Shown: piece by piece, positions 1 through 12,124 of the stretch
How positions within the stretch are numbered: the stretch's first letter is position 1
Layout: each line of letters begins with the position of its first letter
Source: Macrostomum hystrix
Lineage: Eukaryota; Platyhelminthes; Macrostomidae
Assembly (NCBI GenBank): GCA_950097015.1
Contig: CATNEN010000024.1
Location: forward strand, 6,524,001 to 6,588,000
Direction: 5' to 3'
DNA: 64,000 bases
Made by a program: the position numbers and the translations under genes
Notes under the pieces: generated by a model
The model's database searches: none
Seen by the model: only the letters and a program-made list of their open reading frames with translations
What the model was told of the DNA's origin: nothing

Positions 1-144
1 GATAGGCAGGGTTTTAACTAAATCTAGGAACTTCCTTGGTTAGAAGAGCAGCTGCCTTGATTTCGACTGATAATTTTCTAAACTTAGCCCCAAAGGTATA
101 AATTTCACAGACCTCATAAGTATAACTACCCAAACCACACTCCC

Positions 145-568
145 ATGCAACCGCCACCCCATATCAGACATTTGAACAAACAGAATCAGACACAGTCCCG
201 CACCTACCACCCCATATCAGACACAGTGCCTGCACCCGCCACAACATATCAGACACAGTCCCCGCACCCACCACCCCATATCAGACACAGTCCCGCACCC
301 ACCACAACATATCAGACACAGTCCCCGCACCCACCACCCCATATCAGACACAGTCCCGCACCTACCACCCCATATAAGACACAGTGCCTGCACCCACCGC
401 CCCATATCAGACACAGTGCCCGCACCCACCACCCCATATCAGAAACATTCCCCCGCACCCACCACCCCATATCAGACAGAGTGCCCGCACCCACCGCCCC
501 ATATCAGACACAGTCCGCGCACCTACCACCCCATATCAGACAGTGCCCGCACCCACCACCCCACCAGC
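145..568. repeat. 31-32 bp minisatellite in intron 2 of the SLC16-like gene
   Basis: About 13 imperfect copies of a unit with core ccaccccatatcagacaca occur at 31-32 bp spacing. The array lies just downstream (minus sense) of the 5' splice site at 574 and begins within about 10 nt of it. Open frames across it on both strands come from repetition and have no protein character. Confidence 0.9.
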
Positions 569-574
569 ACTGAC

Positions 575-1359
575 CAATCCAGTTGAGTTCGGCCAGAGAA
601 ACGGTGTGGTTGAACTCCACATGCAGCTGAGCTACGAATACGCCGAACGCGCGCCGTTTGCCGCCCAGGAAGATGACGTTAGTGGCAGCGCAGGCCAGAA
701 CCAGCCAAGCCCAGAACGGGCGGACGTAGACGCCACTGCTTCTAGAAGGGAATCGCCGTTTTAACAAATTAAGCTGTGTCGAGTTGTAAGCTAACATTGA
801 AAAACTCTAGATATATAATAATTTTTAATAATAATAATTGATTACACCTGCCCCAATCAGATCAGATGTACAGCCGACAGCACAGCCGCAGCTATTGCGC
901 TGCGCATCTAAAGGCTGCGTACAGCTGTTCAGTCCATGGACTGGGGGGACGCCACACCCACCCTCAGTTACCCCAGCTAATGCTGGTACCCATATTACAG
1001 CTGGGTGAACTGAAGCAATGCAGAGTTAAGTGTCTTGCTAAAGGCCAAAAATTGTTCCAGTGGAGTCGGGAATCGAACCCCCGACCTTAAAGTCGTGAGT
1101 GCGACACTCTAACCACAAGGCTACAACCTCCTCGATATTTCTAGACATTTCAAGACCTTTCTACACGTTTAAAGTCTTGTTTACAGCTGTGTGAACTAAA
1201 AAATTTGTAATTGTATTTCCAAGGAATCACACTTGTGCATAGAATCAAAATCAGGTAGTTGCTAAGCAGATGTTTTACTCACTCGAACAGTCCCTGGCGT
1301 TCTCCCTTGGACTCGTCCGCTTCTGTCTTCTTCTCCTGCTTCTCCTCTGCCTGGGACAT
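575..1359 (-). CDS. SLC16 (monocarboxylate transporter)-like protein, first two exons, runs off left edge
   Basis: Exon 1 is 1283-1359 (ATG at 1359-1357, 77 nt) and encodes a short charged cytosolic start, MSQAEEKQEKKTEADESKG and so on. It ends at a GTGAGT donor in phase 2. Exon 2 is 575-741, preceded by the acceptor TTCCCTTCTAG, and completes the split Glu codon, so the phases agree. Exon 2 encodes RPFWAWLVLACAATN, then a hydrophobic stretch, then RAFGVFVAQLHVEF and ELNWI. This matches the first membrane helix and following motif of MCT/SLC16 major-facilitator transporters, where an aromatic-rich start is followed by a SFGVFF-like motif and SWI. Exon 2 ends at donor GTCAGT (574-569) in phase 1; later exons lie beyond position 1. 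Substrate cannot be inferred. The 541-nt intron 1 holds a tRNA-derived SINE and intron 2 starts with a minisatellite. The family call rests on one helix, so confidence is moderate. Confidence 0.65.
864..1135 (-). mobile_element. tRNA-derived SINE, copy A
   Basis: The minus strand carries a tRNA-like head near 1135-1070 with a B-box-like GGTTCGATTCC. It is followed by a central domain (roughly 920-1045) containing gtacagctgttcagtcc, tggactgggg and gctggtacccat. Related copies lie at 20595-20862, 32439-32640 and 37800-37915 in this window. The tRNA part has no clean anticodon arm and is not a functional tRNA gene. The element sits in intron 1 of the SLC16-like gene. Confidence 0.75.
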
Positions 1360-2140
1360 TGCTCTAACACTGCGTTTATTTTACTGTTCTTTACCGCCAA
1401 GGGTGATTAAACTTCTATCTTTAAAAGGGATCTTTAGCTAACACAAATCAATATTTGGAGTTAGTTAATGAAGTTTAAATTATAGAAAAAAGCAATCACT
1501 AAACTTGGTTTTATTTTTCGTCCTACTTAAAACCAAAGGTATAATTTGAGCACTGCTCAATGGTAAGTAGGGTGGGTGGGCTGGATAGATTTGGACAACA
1601 CGCTCAGCTTCGGGCACGTGTTCATATGTCGGAAAAGTTAGGCTATTTGTGCGAGCTACGCCTCAAAAACCTCAACCCCTCCCCCTGCCTCACCTGGGGT
1701 ACGCTGCTGTACATGCGCATATCTCAGGCTGAGAGTATAGAGTAATTGTATGTACATACCCTAGCACTGAGCCAAATGTAAAGAGGAGAGAGAGAGTTGA
1801 GTGGTAGCTGAGGTGTCTGTGCTAGTGTGTTTCCGTATTTCAGCATTCTTAAAGCATTCTTTGCCATTAGAGAGTTTAATAATATAATATCATTGTGCTA
1901 TTGTACAAAGATAGACCGTACATTTATTATTGATGGCTCATTGTGTCTCCCTCACCCTCTAGCTATTTTTTTCTCTTCTTAAGTTGTTATTTTTTTGTTT
2001 TAAATGCAAGGCAAAGTTGAAGAAGTTAAAGAGTTTTATCTAACATATGAAATGCAAAAAAATAAAACAAATATAATACTTCTTCGCCTATCTCCAGGAG
2101 TTTGCAAATGAGGACCAGTTCCTGGACAGTTAGGCGACAT
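1360..2140. other. Upstream region of the SLC16-like gene, no gene recognised
   Basis: AT-rich sequence upstream of the minus-strand start at 1359. It has short open frames but none with recognisable protein character. A possible plus-strand acceptor before 2098 followed by a short open stretch ending in TAG at 2132 was noted but has no partner exon. Confidence 0.4.
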
Positions 2141-3042
2141 TGAGACAGGAAAGGAGTCAAGGAGAGGGAGTCAGGGAGAGGAGTCAGGGAGAGGAGACAG
2201 GGAGAGGAGACAGGGAGAGGAGACAGGGAGAGGAGACAGGGAGAGGAGACAGGGAGAGGAGACAGGGAGAGGAGACAGGGAGAGGGAGACAGGGAGAGGA
2301 GACAGGGAGAGGAGACAGGGAGAGGAGACAGGGAGAGGAGACAGGGAGAGGAGACAGGGAGAGGAGACAGGGAGAGGGAGACAGGGAGAGGAGACAGGGA
2401 GAGGGAGTCAGAGAAAGGGAGTCAGGGAGAGGGAGTCAGAGAGAGGGAGTCAGGGAGAGGGAGTCAGGGAGAGGAGACAGGGAGAGGGAGTCAGGGAGAG
2501 GGAGTCAGGGAGAGGGAGTCGGGGAGAGGGAGTCAGGGAGAGGAGACAGGGAGAGGAGCCTGGGAGAGGAGTCAGGGAGAGGAGACAGGGAGAGGGAGTC
2601 AGGGAGAGGGAGTCAGGGAGAGGAGACAGGGAGAGGAGACAGGGAGAGGGAGTCAGAGAGAGGAGACAGGGAGAGGAGACAGGGAGAGGAGACAGGGAGA
2701 GGGAGTCAGGGAGAGGAGACAGGGAGAGGAGACAGGGAGAGGAGACAGGGAGAGGGAGTCAGGGAGAGGGAGTCAGGGAGAGGAGTCAGGGAGAGGAGAC
2801 AGGGAGAGGGAGTCAGGGAGAGGGAGTCAGGGAGAGGAGACAGGGAGAGGAGACAGGGAGAGGGAGTCAGGGAGAGGAGACAGGGAGAGGAGACAGGGAG
2901 AGGAGACAGGGAGAGGGAGTCAGGGAGAGGGAGTCAGGGAGAGGAGACAGGGAGAGGAGACAGGGAGAGGGAGTCAGGGAGAGGGAGTCAGGGAGAGGGA
3001 GACAGGGAGAGGAGACAGGGAGAGGGAGAGAGACACAGAGGG
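2141..3042. repeat. 13/14 bp purine-rich GA minisatellite
   Basis: Tandem units of ggagaggagacag (13 bp) alternate with 14-bp variants such as ggagagggagtcag over about 900 bp. The plus strand is almost purely purine. It is open in several frames only because the unit lacks stop codons. Confidence 0.95.
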
Positions 3043-3591
3043 AGATTACGCAGAAGAAGAGGCAGTGAAAAGTAATTAAAATGCGAAATAAAAACGCGCA
3101 AAGGAACACAAGTGCACGGGCGTGTCTCGATGCCGCGGGGAAAATATCCCTACACACGTATATTTTCAATTGATTCTCCACTGACAGAATTCCGCGAAAT
3201 CGTATTATTCGTCGTTCAATCTGACCGGGCCCCTCATTCATTTAGGTTGTGATTGGCTTGAGTTCTGGCCAACACGTTCGCTCTGGCCTGCCACTGACAG
3301 ACTCAGTCGAAGGTTGAGCTCAGTCCAGAATTCTATGAAATCGAATCACAACAGCCTAAGTGAATGAGGGGACTTAAGGAGCTCTGGCCTATGGTCAGAT
3401 CGTTCCAAATTTCAGTTTTTCAAAACTCAAACTTCCTGTACATAAGTGGCTTTGAGAGCTGCTGCGGTGAGTTTGAGATGTGTGAGCAAGTCTGAGAGCA
3501 CATTCTCCTATTTAGCTGAGCTGAAGTATTGTCAGACATAAAGGATAAAAATATTTTGCAGAAAATGAGAGAGAGAAAATATTTGAGGGAA
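3043..3591. other. Unique spacer between two arrays, contains a foldback
   Basis: No coding sequence is recognised. The only structure seen is the imperfect inverted repeat at 3218-3400, listed separately. Confidence 0.5.
3218..3400. repeat. Imperfect inverted repeat (possible MITE or foldback element)
   Basis: The left arm around 3218-3255 (atctgacc, then cccctcattcatttagg, then gtgattgg) is matched in reverse complement by the right arm around 3342-3400 (cgaatcacaac, cctaagtgaatgagggg, ggtcagat). There is one indel between the blocks. The spacer is about 85 bp. No target duplication was confirmed. Confidence 0.55.
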
Positions 3592-6500
3592 TCATTGTTG
3601 ATGTCACAGTGAGAGTCATTGTTGATGTCACAGTGAGAGTCATTGTTGATGTCACAGTGGAGTCATTGTTGATGTCACAGTGGAGTCATTGTTGATGTCA
3701 CAGTGGAGTCATTGTTGATGTCACAGTGGAGTCATTGTTGATGTCACAGTGAGAGTCATTGTTGATGTCACAGTGAGAGTCATTGTTGATGTCACAGTGA
3801 GAGTCATTGTTGATGTCACAGTGGAGTCATTGTTGATGTCACAGTGGAGTCATTGTTGATGTCACAGTGGAGTCATTGTTGATGTCACAGTGGAGTCATT
3901 GTTGATGTCACAGTGAGAGTCATTGTTGATGTCACAGTGAGAGTCATTGTTGATGTCACAGTGAGAGTCATTGTTGATGTCACAGTGGAGTCATTGTTGA
4001 TGTCACAGTGAGAGTCATTGTTGATGTCACAGTGAGAGTCATTGTTGATGTCACAGTGGAGTCATTGTTGATGTCACAGTGAGAGTCATTGTTGATGTCA
4101 CAGTGGAGTCATTGTTGATGTCACAGTGGAGTCATTGTTGATGTCACAGTGGAGTCATTGTTGATGTCACAGTGAGAGTCATTGTTGATGTCACAGTGGA
4201 GTAATTGTTGATGTCACAGTTAGAGTCATTGTTGATGTCACAGTGGAGTCATTGTTGATGTCACAGTGAGAGTCATTGTTGATGTCACAGTGAGAGTCAT
4301 TGTTGATGTCACAGTGGAGTCATTGTTGATGTCACAGTGAGAGTCATTGTTGATGTCACAGTGGAGTCATTGTTGATGTCACAGTGAGAGTCATTGTTGA
4401 TGTCACAGTGAGAGTCATTGTTGATGTCACAGTGGAGTCATTGTTGATGTCACAGTGAGAGTCATTGTTGATGTCACAGTGGAGTAATTGTTGATGTCAC
4501 AGTTAGAGTCATTGTTGATGTCACAGTGGAGTCATTGTTGATGTCACAGTGAGAGTCATTGTTGATGTCACAGTGAGAGTCATTGTTGATGTCACAGTGG
4601 AGTCATTGTTGATGTCACAGTGAGAGTCATTGTTGATGTCACAGTGGAGTCATTGTTGATGTCACAGTGAGAGTCATTGTTGATGTCACAGTGAGAGTCA
4701 TTGTTGATGTCACAGTGGAGTCATTGTTGATGTCACAGTGGAGTCATTGTTGATGTCACAGTGAGAGTCATTGTTGATGTCACGGTGGAGTCATTGTTGA
4801 TGTCACAGTGAGAGTCATTGTTGATGTCACAGTGAGAGTCATTGTTGATGTCACAGTGGAGTCATTGTTGATGTCACAGTGGAGTCATTGTTGATGTCAC
4901 AGTGAGAGTCATTGTTGATGTCACAGTGAGAGTCATTGTTGATGTCACAATGAGAGTCATTGTTGATGTCACAGTGAGAGTCATTGTTGATGTCACAGTT
5001 AGAGTCATTGTTGATGTCACAGTGGAGTCATTGTTGATGTCACAGTGAGAGTCATTGTTGATGTCACAGTGAGAGTCATTGTTGATGTCACAGTGAGAGT
5101 CATTGTTGATGTCACAGTGGAGTCATTGTTGATGTCACAGTGAGAGTCATTGTTGATGTCACAGTGAGAGTCATTGTTGATGTCACAGTGAGAGTCATTG
5201 TTGATGTCACAGTGAGAGTCATTGTTGATGTCACAGTGAGAGTCATTGTTGATGTCACAGTGGATCCTTGTTGATGTCACAGTGAGAGTCATTGTTGATG
5301 TCACAGTGAGAGTCATTGTTGATGTCACAGTGAGAGTCATTGTTGATGTCACAGTGGAGTCATTGTTGATGTCACAGTGGAGTCATTGTTGATGTCACAG
5401 TGGAGTCATTGTTGATGTCACAGTGGAGTCATTGTTGATGTCACAGTGAGAGTCATTGTTGATGTCACAGTGGAGTCATTGTTGATGTCACAGTTAGAGT
5501 CATTGTTGATGTCACAGTGGAGTCATTGTTGATGTCACAGTGGAGTCATTGTTGATGTCACAGTGAGAGTCATTGTTGATGTCACAGTGGAGTCATTGTT
5601 GATGTCACAGTGGAGTCATTGTTGATGTCACAGTGAGAGTCATTGTTGATGTCACAGTGAGAGTCATTGTTGATGTCACAGTGGAGTCATTGTTGATGTC
5701 ACAGTGAGAGTCATTGTTGATGTCACAGTGAGAGTCATTGTTGGTGTCACAGTTAGAGTCATTGTTGATGTCACAGTGGAGTCATTGTTGATGTCACAGT
5801 GAGAGTCATTGTTGATGTCACAGTGAGAGTCATTGTTGATGTCACAGTGGAGTCATTGTTGATGTCACAGTGAGAGTCATTGTTGATGTCACAGTGAGAG
5901 TCATTGTTGATGTCACAGTGAGAGTCATTGTTGATGTCACAGTGGAGTCATTGTTGATGTCACAGTGGAGTCATTGTTGATGTCACAGTGAGAGTCATTG
6001 TTGATGTCACAGTGGAGTCATTGTTGATGTCACAGTGAGAGTCATTGTTGATGTCACAGTGAGAGTCATTGTTGATGTCACAGTGAGAGTCATTGTTGAT
6101 GTCACAGTGGAGTCATTGTTGATGTCACAGTGAGAGTCATTGTTGATGTCACAGTGGAGTCATTGTTGATGTCACAGTGAGAGTCATTGTTGATGTCACA
6201 GTGAGAGTCATTGTTGATGTCACAAGTGAGAGTCATTGTTGATGTCACAGTGGAGTCATTGTTGATGTCACAGTGGAGTCATTGTTGATGTCACAGTGAG
6301 AGTCATTGTTGATGTCACAAGTGAGAGTCATTGTTGATGTCACAGTGAGAGTCATTGTTGATGTCACAGTGAGAGTCATTGTTGATGTCACAGTGAGAGT
6401 CATTGTTGATGTCACAGTGAGAGTCATTGTTGATGTCACAGTGAGAGTCATTGTTGATGTCACAGTGAGAGTCATTGTTGATGTCACAGTGAGAGTCATT

Positions 6501-8656
6501 GTTGATGTCACAGTGAGAGTCATTGTTGATGTCACAGTGAGAGTCATTGTTGATGTCACAGTGAGAGTCATTGTTGATGTCACAGTGAGAGTCATTGTTG
6601 ATGTCACAGTGAGAGTCATTGTTGATGTCACAGTGGAGTCATTGTTGATGTCACAGTGAGAGTCATTGTTGATGTCACAGTGAGAGTCATTGTTGATGTC
6701 ACAGTGAGAGTCATTGTTGATGTCACAGTGGAGTCATTGTTGATGTCACAGTGGAGTCATTGTTGATGTCACAGTGAGAGTCATTGTTGATGTCACAGTG
6801 AGAGTCATTGTTGATGTCACAGTGAGAGTCATTGTTGATGTCACAGTGAGAGTCATTGTTGATGTCACAGTGAGAGTCATTGTTGATGTCACAGTGAGAG
6901 TCATTGTTGATGTCACAGTGAGAGTCATTGTTGATGTCACAGTGAGAGTCATTGTTGATGTCACAGTGAGAGTCATTGTTGATGTCACAGTGAAGTCCAT
7001 TGTTGATGTCACAGTGAGAGTCATTGTTGATGTCACAGTGAGAGTCATTGTTGATGTCACAGTGAGAGTCATTGTTGATGTCACAGTGAGAGTCATTGTT
7101 GATGTCACAGTGAGAGTCATTGTTGATGTCCACAGTGAGAGTCATTGTTGATGTCACAGTGAGAGTCATTGTTGATGTCACAGTGAGAGTCATTGTTGAT
7201 GTCACAGTGAGAGTCATTGTTGATGTCACAGTGAGAGTCATTGTGATGTCACAGTGAGAGTCATTGTTGATGTCACAGTGAGAGTCATTGTTGATGTCAC
7301 AGTGAGAGTCATTGTTGATGTCACAGTGAGAGTCATTTGTTGATGTCACAGTGAGAGTCATTGTTGATGTCACAGTGGAGTCATTGTTGATGTCACAGTG
7401 GAGTCATTGTTGATGTCACAGTGAGAGTCATTGTTGATGTCACAGTGAGAGTCATTGTTGATGTCACAGTGGAGTCATTGTTGATGTCACAGTGAGAGTC
7501 ATTGTTGATGTCACAGTGAGAGTCATTGTTGATGTCACAGTGAGAGTCATTGTTGATGTCACAGTGAGAGTCATTGTTGATGTCACAGTGAGAGTCATTG
7601 TTGATGTCACAGTGGAGTCATTGTTGATGTCACAGTGGAGTCATTGTTGATGTCACAGTGGAGTCATTGTTGATGTCACAGTGAGAGTCATTGTTGATGT
7701 CACAGTGAGAGTCATTGTTGATGTCACAGTGGAGTCATTGTTGATGTCACAGTGAGAGTCATTGTTGATGTCACAGTGGAGTCATTGTTGATGTCACAGT
7801 GAGAGTCATTGTTGATGTCACAGTGAGAGTCATTGTTGATGTCACAGTGAGTCATTGTTGATGTCACAGTGAGAGTCATTGTTGATGTCACAGTGAGAGT
7901 CATTGTTGATGTCACAGTGAGAGTCATTGTTGATGTCACAGTGAGAGTCATTGTTGATGTCACAGTGGAGTCATTGTTGATGTCACAGTGAGAGTCATTG
8001 TTTGATGTCACAGTGGAGTCCATTGTTGATGTCACAGTGGAGTCATTGTTGATGTCACAGTGAGAGTCATTGTTGATGTCACAGTGAGAGTCATTGTTGA
8101 TGTCACAGTGAGAGTCATTGTTGATGTCACAGTGGAGTCATTGTTGATGTCACAGTGGAGTCATTGTTGATGTCACAGTGAGAGTCATTGTTGATGTCAC
8201 AGTGAGAGTCATTGTTGATGTCACAGTGAGAGTCATTGTTGATGTCACAATGAGAGTCATTGTTGATGTCACAGTGAGAGTCATTGTTGATGTCACAGTG
8301 AGAGTCATTGTTGATGTCACAGTGAGAGTCATTGTTGATGTCACAGTGGAGTCATTGTTGATGTCACAGTGAGAGTCATTGTTGATGTCACAGTGGAGTC
8401 ATTGTGGATGTCACAGTGAGAGTCATTGTGGATGTCACAGTGAGAGTCATTGTTGATGTCACAGTGAGAGTCATTGTTGATGTCACAGTGAGAGTCATTG
8501 TTGATGTCACAGTGAGAGTCATTGTTGATGTCACAGTGGAGTCATTGTTGATGTCACAGTGGAGTCATTGTTGATGTCACAGTGAGAGTCATTGTTGATG
8601 TCACAGTGGAGTCATTGTTGATGTCACAGTGAGAGTCATTGTTGATGTCACAGTGA
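3592..8656. repeat. About 5 kb satellite of 23/24 bp units
   Basis: More than 200 head-to-tail copies of a unit with core cattgttgatgtcacagt occur in two length classes: 24 bp (gagagt...) and 23 bp (ggagt...). The order of the two classes is irregular. Rare variants (gtaattg, cagttagag) recur 283 bp apart (4201 and 4484), which shows block duplication inside the array. From about 6300 to 7370 the 24-bp class dominates. Every unit contains TGATGTCA, a near match to a CRE/AP-1 type site. Long open frames across the array are artefacts of the 24-bp period. Confidence 0.97.
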
Positions 8657-9020
8657 TTTGAGCTTACCAGCAGGTCCTAAAAGCAGAATTGATGCCGGCA
8701 TATTCTCGCCAGTGGATGCTGAAACAATTTCTCAGCACTGCAATCTGACTTGATCATTGTAAGACAGTGATGGCACGATGGCCGCACTGGTGAGGGGATT
8801 TTTTAGGATGCAGTGGGGGATTTTAAGCATGCTCCCATCGATAACCGGCCTCCTCGTCTCTCATTGGTCAACTTCCGCCTGAAATCTCGTTCATCTCTCC
8901 AACACATTTTGGACGAAAAATCTTCCTAGCGCTCCACTTGGCTCATCAGCACTCTCATCGTCACACTACTTGTCACACTAGTTATTATACAGTCTATTAA
9001 CTAACTTTTCATCACTGGAT
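8657..9020. other. Unique spacer between two arrays
   Basis: No complete gene is seen. The minus strand has a short stretch (8701-8668) that could be a first exon ending at donor GTAAGC, discussed in the findings. No partner exon was found. Confidence 0.4.
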
Positions 9021-9797
9021 GGTCACTCTTCTGTTCACTCCTGCTGTCACTCTTCTGTTCACTCCTGCTGTCACTCTTCTGTTCACTCCTATCGTCACTC
9101 TTCTCTTCACTCCTATCGTCACGCTTCTGTTCACTCCTACTGTCACTCTTCTGTTCACTCCTATCGTCACTCTTCTGTTCACTCCTATCATCACTCTTCT
9201 GTTCACTCCTATCGTCACTCTTCTGTTCACTCCTATCGTCACTCTTCTGTTCACTCCTATCGTCCCTCTTCTGTTCACTCCTATCGTCACTCTTCTGTTC
9301 ACTCCTATCGTCACTCTTCTGTTCACTCCTATCGTCACTCTTCTGTTCACTCCTATCGTCACTCTTCTGTTCACTCCTATCGTCACTCTTCTGTTCACTC
9401 CTATCGTCACTCTTCTGTTCACTCCTATCGTCACTCTTCTGTTCACTCCTATCGTCACTCTTCTGTTCACTCCTATCGTCACTCTTCTGTTCACTCCTAT
9501 CGTCACTCTTCTGTTCACTCCTATCGTCACTCTTCTGTTCACTCCTATCGTCACTCTTCTGTTCACTCCTATCGTCACTCTTCTGTTCACTCCTATCGTC
9601 ACTCTTCTGTTCACTCCTATCGTCACTCTTCTGTTCACTCCTATCGTCACTCTTCTGTTCACTCCTATCGTCACTCTTCTGTTCACTCCTATCGTCACTC
9701 TTCTGTTCACTCCTATCGTCACTCTTCTGTTCACTCCTATCGTCACTCTTCTGTTCACTCCTATCGTCACTATTCTGTTCACTCCTACTGTCACTAT
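9021..9797. repeat. 24 bp minisatellite
   Basis: About 32 very uniform copies of a unit with core cactcctatcgtcactctt occur at exact 24-bp spacing. Because 24 is divisible by three, uninterrupted frames of 260-300 codons appear on both strands. None encodes a plausible protein. Confidence 0.96.
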
Positions 9798-10122
9798 TCA
9801 CTATTCGCTTGACTCGTGCTGCTTTTGTCTCTTGAATGCCTATTCTTTTTCTTGCACGCTCCTAGCCAGCGGTAGACGGGTTGTTACGGGTTACTATCAG
9901 TCAATCAGCAGTGTAAGATGATTGGAGGATCCAGATCTGAGTTTGGCTGGCCCTGCGACAATGACAGAAAAAATTGACTCAAAATTCCTTTGTTGAAACT
10001 GCTTGGCTTTTTGTCCCAAATAAGGCCAAAATTCCAAGAAAGACAACGATTCAAAAGAAAAGAAATTAAAAAATTTAAAAGCAATCCCGTTTGATCTCAA
10101 GGGAGAATTGAATAGGATCTAA
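9798..10122. other. Spacer between arrays, nothing recognised
   Basis: Mixed-composition sequence with short unconvincing frames and no repeat or gene signal that I can support. Confidence 0.4.
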
Positions 10123-10671
10123 TATGTTTGAGATGCAATCTGGATGGCTGAGATGAGATCTCGATGGTTGAGATGAGATCTGGATGTTTGAGATGAAATC
10201 ACAATGGTTGAGATGAGATCTGGATGTTTGAGATGAGATCTAGGTGGTTGAGATGAAATCACGATGGTTGAGATGAGATCTGGATGTTTGAGATGAGATC
10301 TAGGTGGTTGAGATGAAATCACGATGGTTGAGATGAGATCTAGGTGGTTGAGATGAAATCTAGGTGGTTGAGATGAGATCTAGGTGGTTGAGATGAAATC
10401 ACGATGGTTGAGATGAGATCTAGGTTGTTGAGATGAGATCTAGGTGGTTGAGATGAGATCTAGGTGGTTGAGATGAGATCTAGGTGGTTGAGATGAAATC
10501 ACGATGGTTGAGATGAGATCTAGGTGGTTGAGATGAGATCTAGGTGGTTGAGATGAGATCTAGGTGGTTGAGATGAGATCTAGGTGGTTGAGATGAGATC
10601 TAGGTGGTTGAGATGAGATCTAGGTGGTTGAGATGAGATCTAGGTGGTTGATATGAGATCTGGATAGTTAA
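10123..10671. repeat. 20 bp minisatellite
   Basis: About 27 copies of ggttgagatgagatctaggt with variants gagatctggatgtttgagat and gaaatcacgatggttgagat occur in tandem. Variation is concentrated in the left half; the right half is nearly uniform. Confidence 0.95.
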
Positions 10672-11504
10672 GAATGGAGTGAACCAGATGGAATCCTAAT
10701 CGAAAATGAGATTTCGATGGAGATAAGATCTTCTAGGGAGATTAGACCCTTGCGAGATACTTGAAAGATCTTCAGTAAATGTAGACTTTGAGGGACAGAA
10801 AAGGAGAAGCAAAAAAGCGAGCGCATCCGCAAATTCCAATGAAATTGGTCTGGTGAAGAGGCGGGGATGACGGAAGATCTGTCAGTGGGACGCAGGAAGT
10901 GCAGGAAGCGGCAGGAAACAGAAGCCACTGAGCAGTTGAGTGATGAAGAACCGCGGCTTGGCGGAGGCTGAAGCGGAAGGCAATTTCTGGTCGGGGATTA
11001 TTCCCCAGTGCAGTGTGGGGCTCACCCTACGGCTGGCTCGGTTTAGGCGGCAATTCTCCTTCACATTCTCTTCCCAACTTTGCTGAGGAATGGGATGCTC
11101 CGTTGGGATTACTGCTCAATTAGGGTGGCTGATGATGCAGGAGCTCCGAGGGAGTTTGAGACGGGTAGGTTGGGGTCACGCAGCTGCCTTCTTGAATTAC
11201 TTGAATTTGGTTGCCTAGCAGCCGTGTGCTTCTCTGAAATCGGTGGCAAAGTTCAGGAATCAATGAAACAAACAGTCAACGATAAATTTGCGAAACTATA
11301 TTTCAAAACTGGGCGTGACCAGGAAAAAAGAGAGAACCAGATCTAATACATTGTCAGCTTATTAACTACTCAAACACAAATTGTTTCAGAAGTAATTATC
11401 GAGTTAAAGTACCATTCCACTCGAATTCATAATAACAAAGACAGTTTTCCTACCAAACAGCCATGCAGTTATAGGATCTTTTAATCAACAGGATCAGCAA
11501 GTTC
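10672..11504. other. Intergenic sequence, no gene recognised
   Basis: Two frames of 86-88 codons are present (10928-10668 minus, 11080-11346 plus). Neither shows domain character, a signal peptide or splice partners. I would not call either a gene. Confidence 0.4.
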
Positions 11505-11790
11505 TGAAAAAGCTTCACCAGGCACAGGTTTCAGAGCTGAATGCCAGGGACACGATAGGAGTGACTATCGTCATCCACTCTGACAGCCAAGCGGCCTTAC
11601 AAGCCCTTTGCCACACCACCACGTGCTCCCGGACAGTCGCTGACTGTGCCCGGCAACTCAACCTCCTGCAGGCTCGTAGCAATACGGTCAGGCTAAACTG
11701 GAGTCCCGGACATGCGGGCTTCCCAGGGAACGAGCTAGCGGACAACCCTAGTTCCTCCGGGCGACAAGATGAGCCACGTTCTTCCCTACG
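11505..11790 (+). pseudogene. LINE-type retrotransposon relic, RNase H domain
   Basis: The plus-strand frame starting near 11561 reads IHSDSQAALQAL, then RQLNLL, then LNWSPGHAGFPGNELAD. These are the DSQAA and WxPGHxGxxGNExAD motifs of RNase H domains found in I, R1 and LOA-type non-LTR retrotransposons. The upstream piece of the domain (an FRAE-like motif near 11530) lies in another frame, and sequence after ELAD is unrelated. The copy is therefore frameshifted and truncated at both ends. No reverse transcriptase is visible nearby. Confidence 0.75.
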
Positions 11791-12124
11791 GAAGACAACG
11801 CCGCAGGACGGACCGGCGGACCACCTGACCGGACCGTTAGCGGTATGGGCGACCCTCGCCTCCCCTCTGTGTCCATGGACCACCGCTATATTGATTCATG
11901 TTTTGGTTGAAACAAGTCATAGCTGCTACTGCAGCACAAGTAATAAGAAGTGTTTTTTTCTCAAATGATTGGATTTGCAGTGTCAGGTTTTCTTAATGAA
12001 AAGAAAATAAATCAAAATACTTGACTTGACGAACTGCGGTAAGAACAAAGCTTCGCCGTTTCTCTGCCGGTTAAAAAAAGTAAACTGTTTTTTTGAGCAG
12101 TCCTGAAGTCCTAAAAATCCCAGT

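Noticed and set aside
1065-1135. Functional tRNA gene on the minus strand
   Set aside because: Has A- and B-box-like sequence but no proper anticodon arm, and is followed by the SINE core.
2098-2132. Terminal plus-strand exon after a possible acceptor, 11 codons then TAG
   Set aside because: No upstream exon with matching phase or any homology; the reverse strand looks equally open.
2140-3075. 311-codon Arg/Glu/Gly repeat frame
   Set aside because: By-product of the GA-rich minisatellite; no start context or splice partner.
9001-9921. Three overlapping frames of 260-300 codons
   Set aside because: A 24-bp period gives open frames on both strands; encoded octapeptide repeats are unrelated to known proteins.
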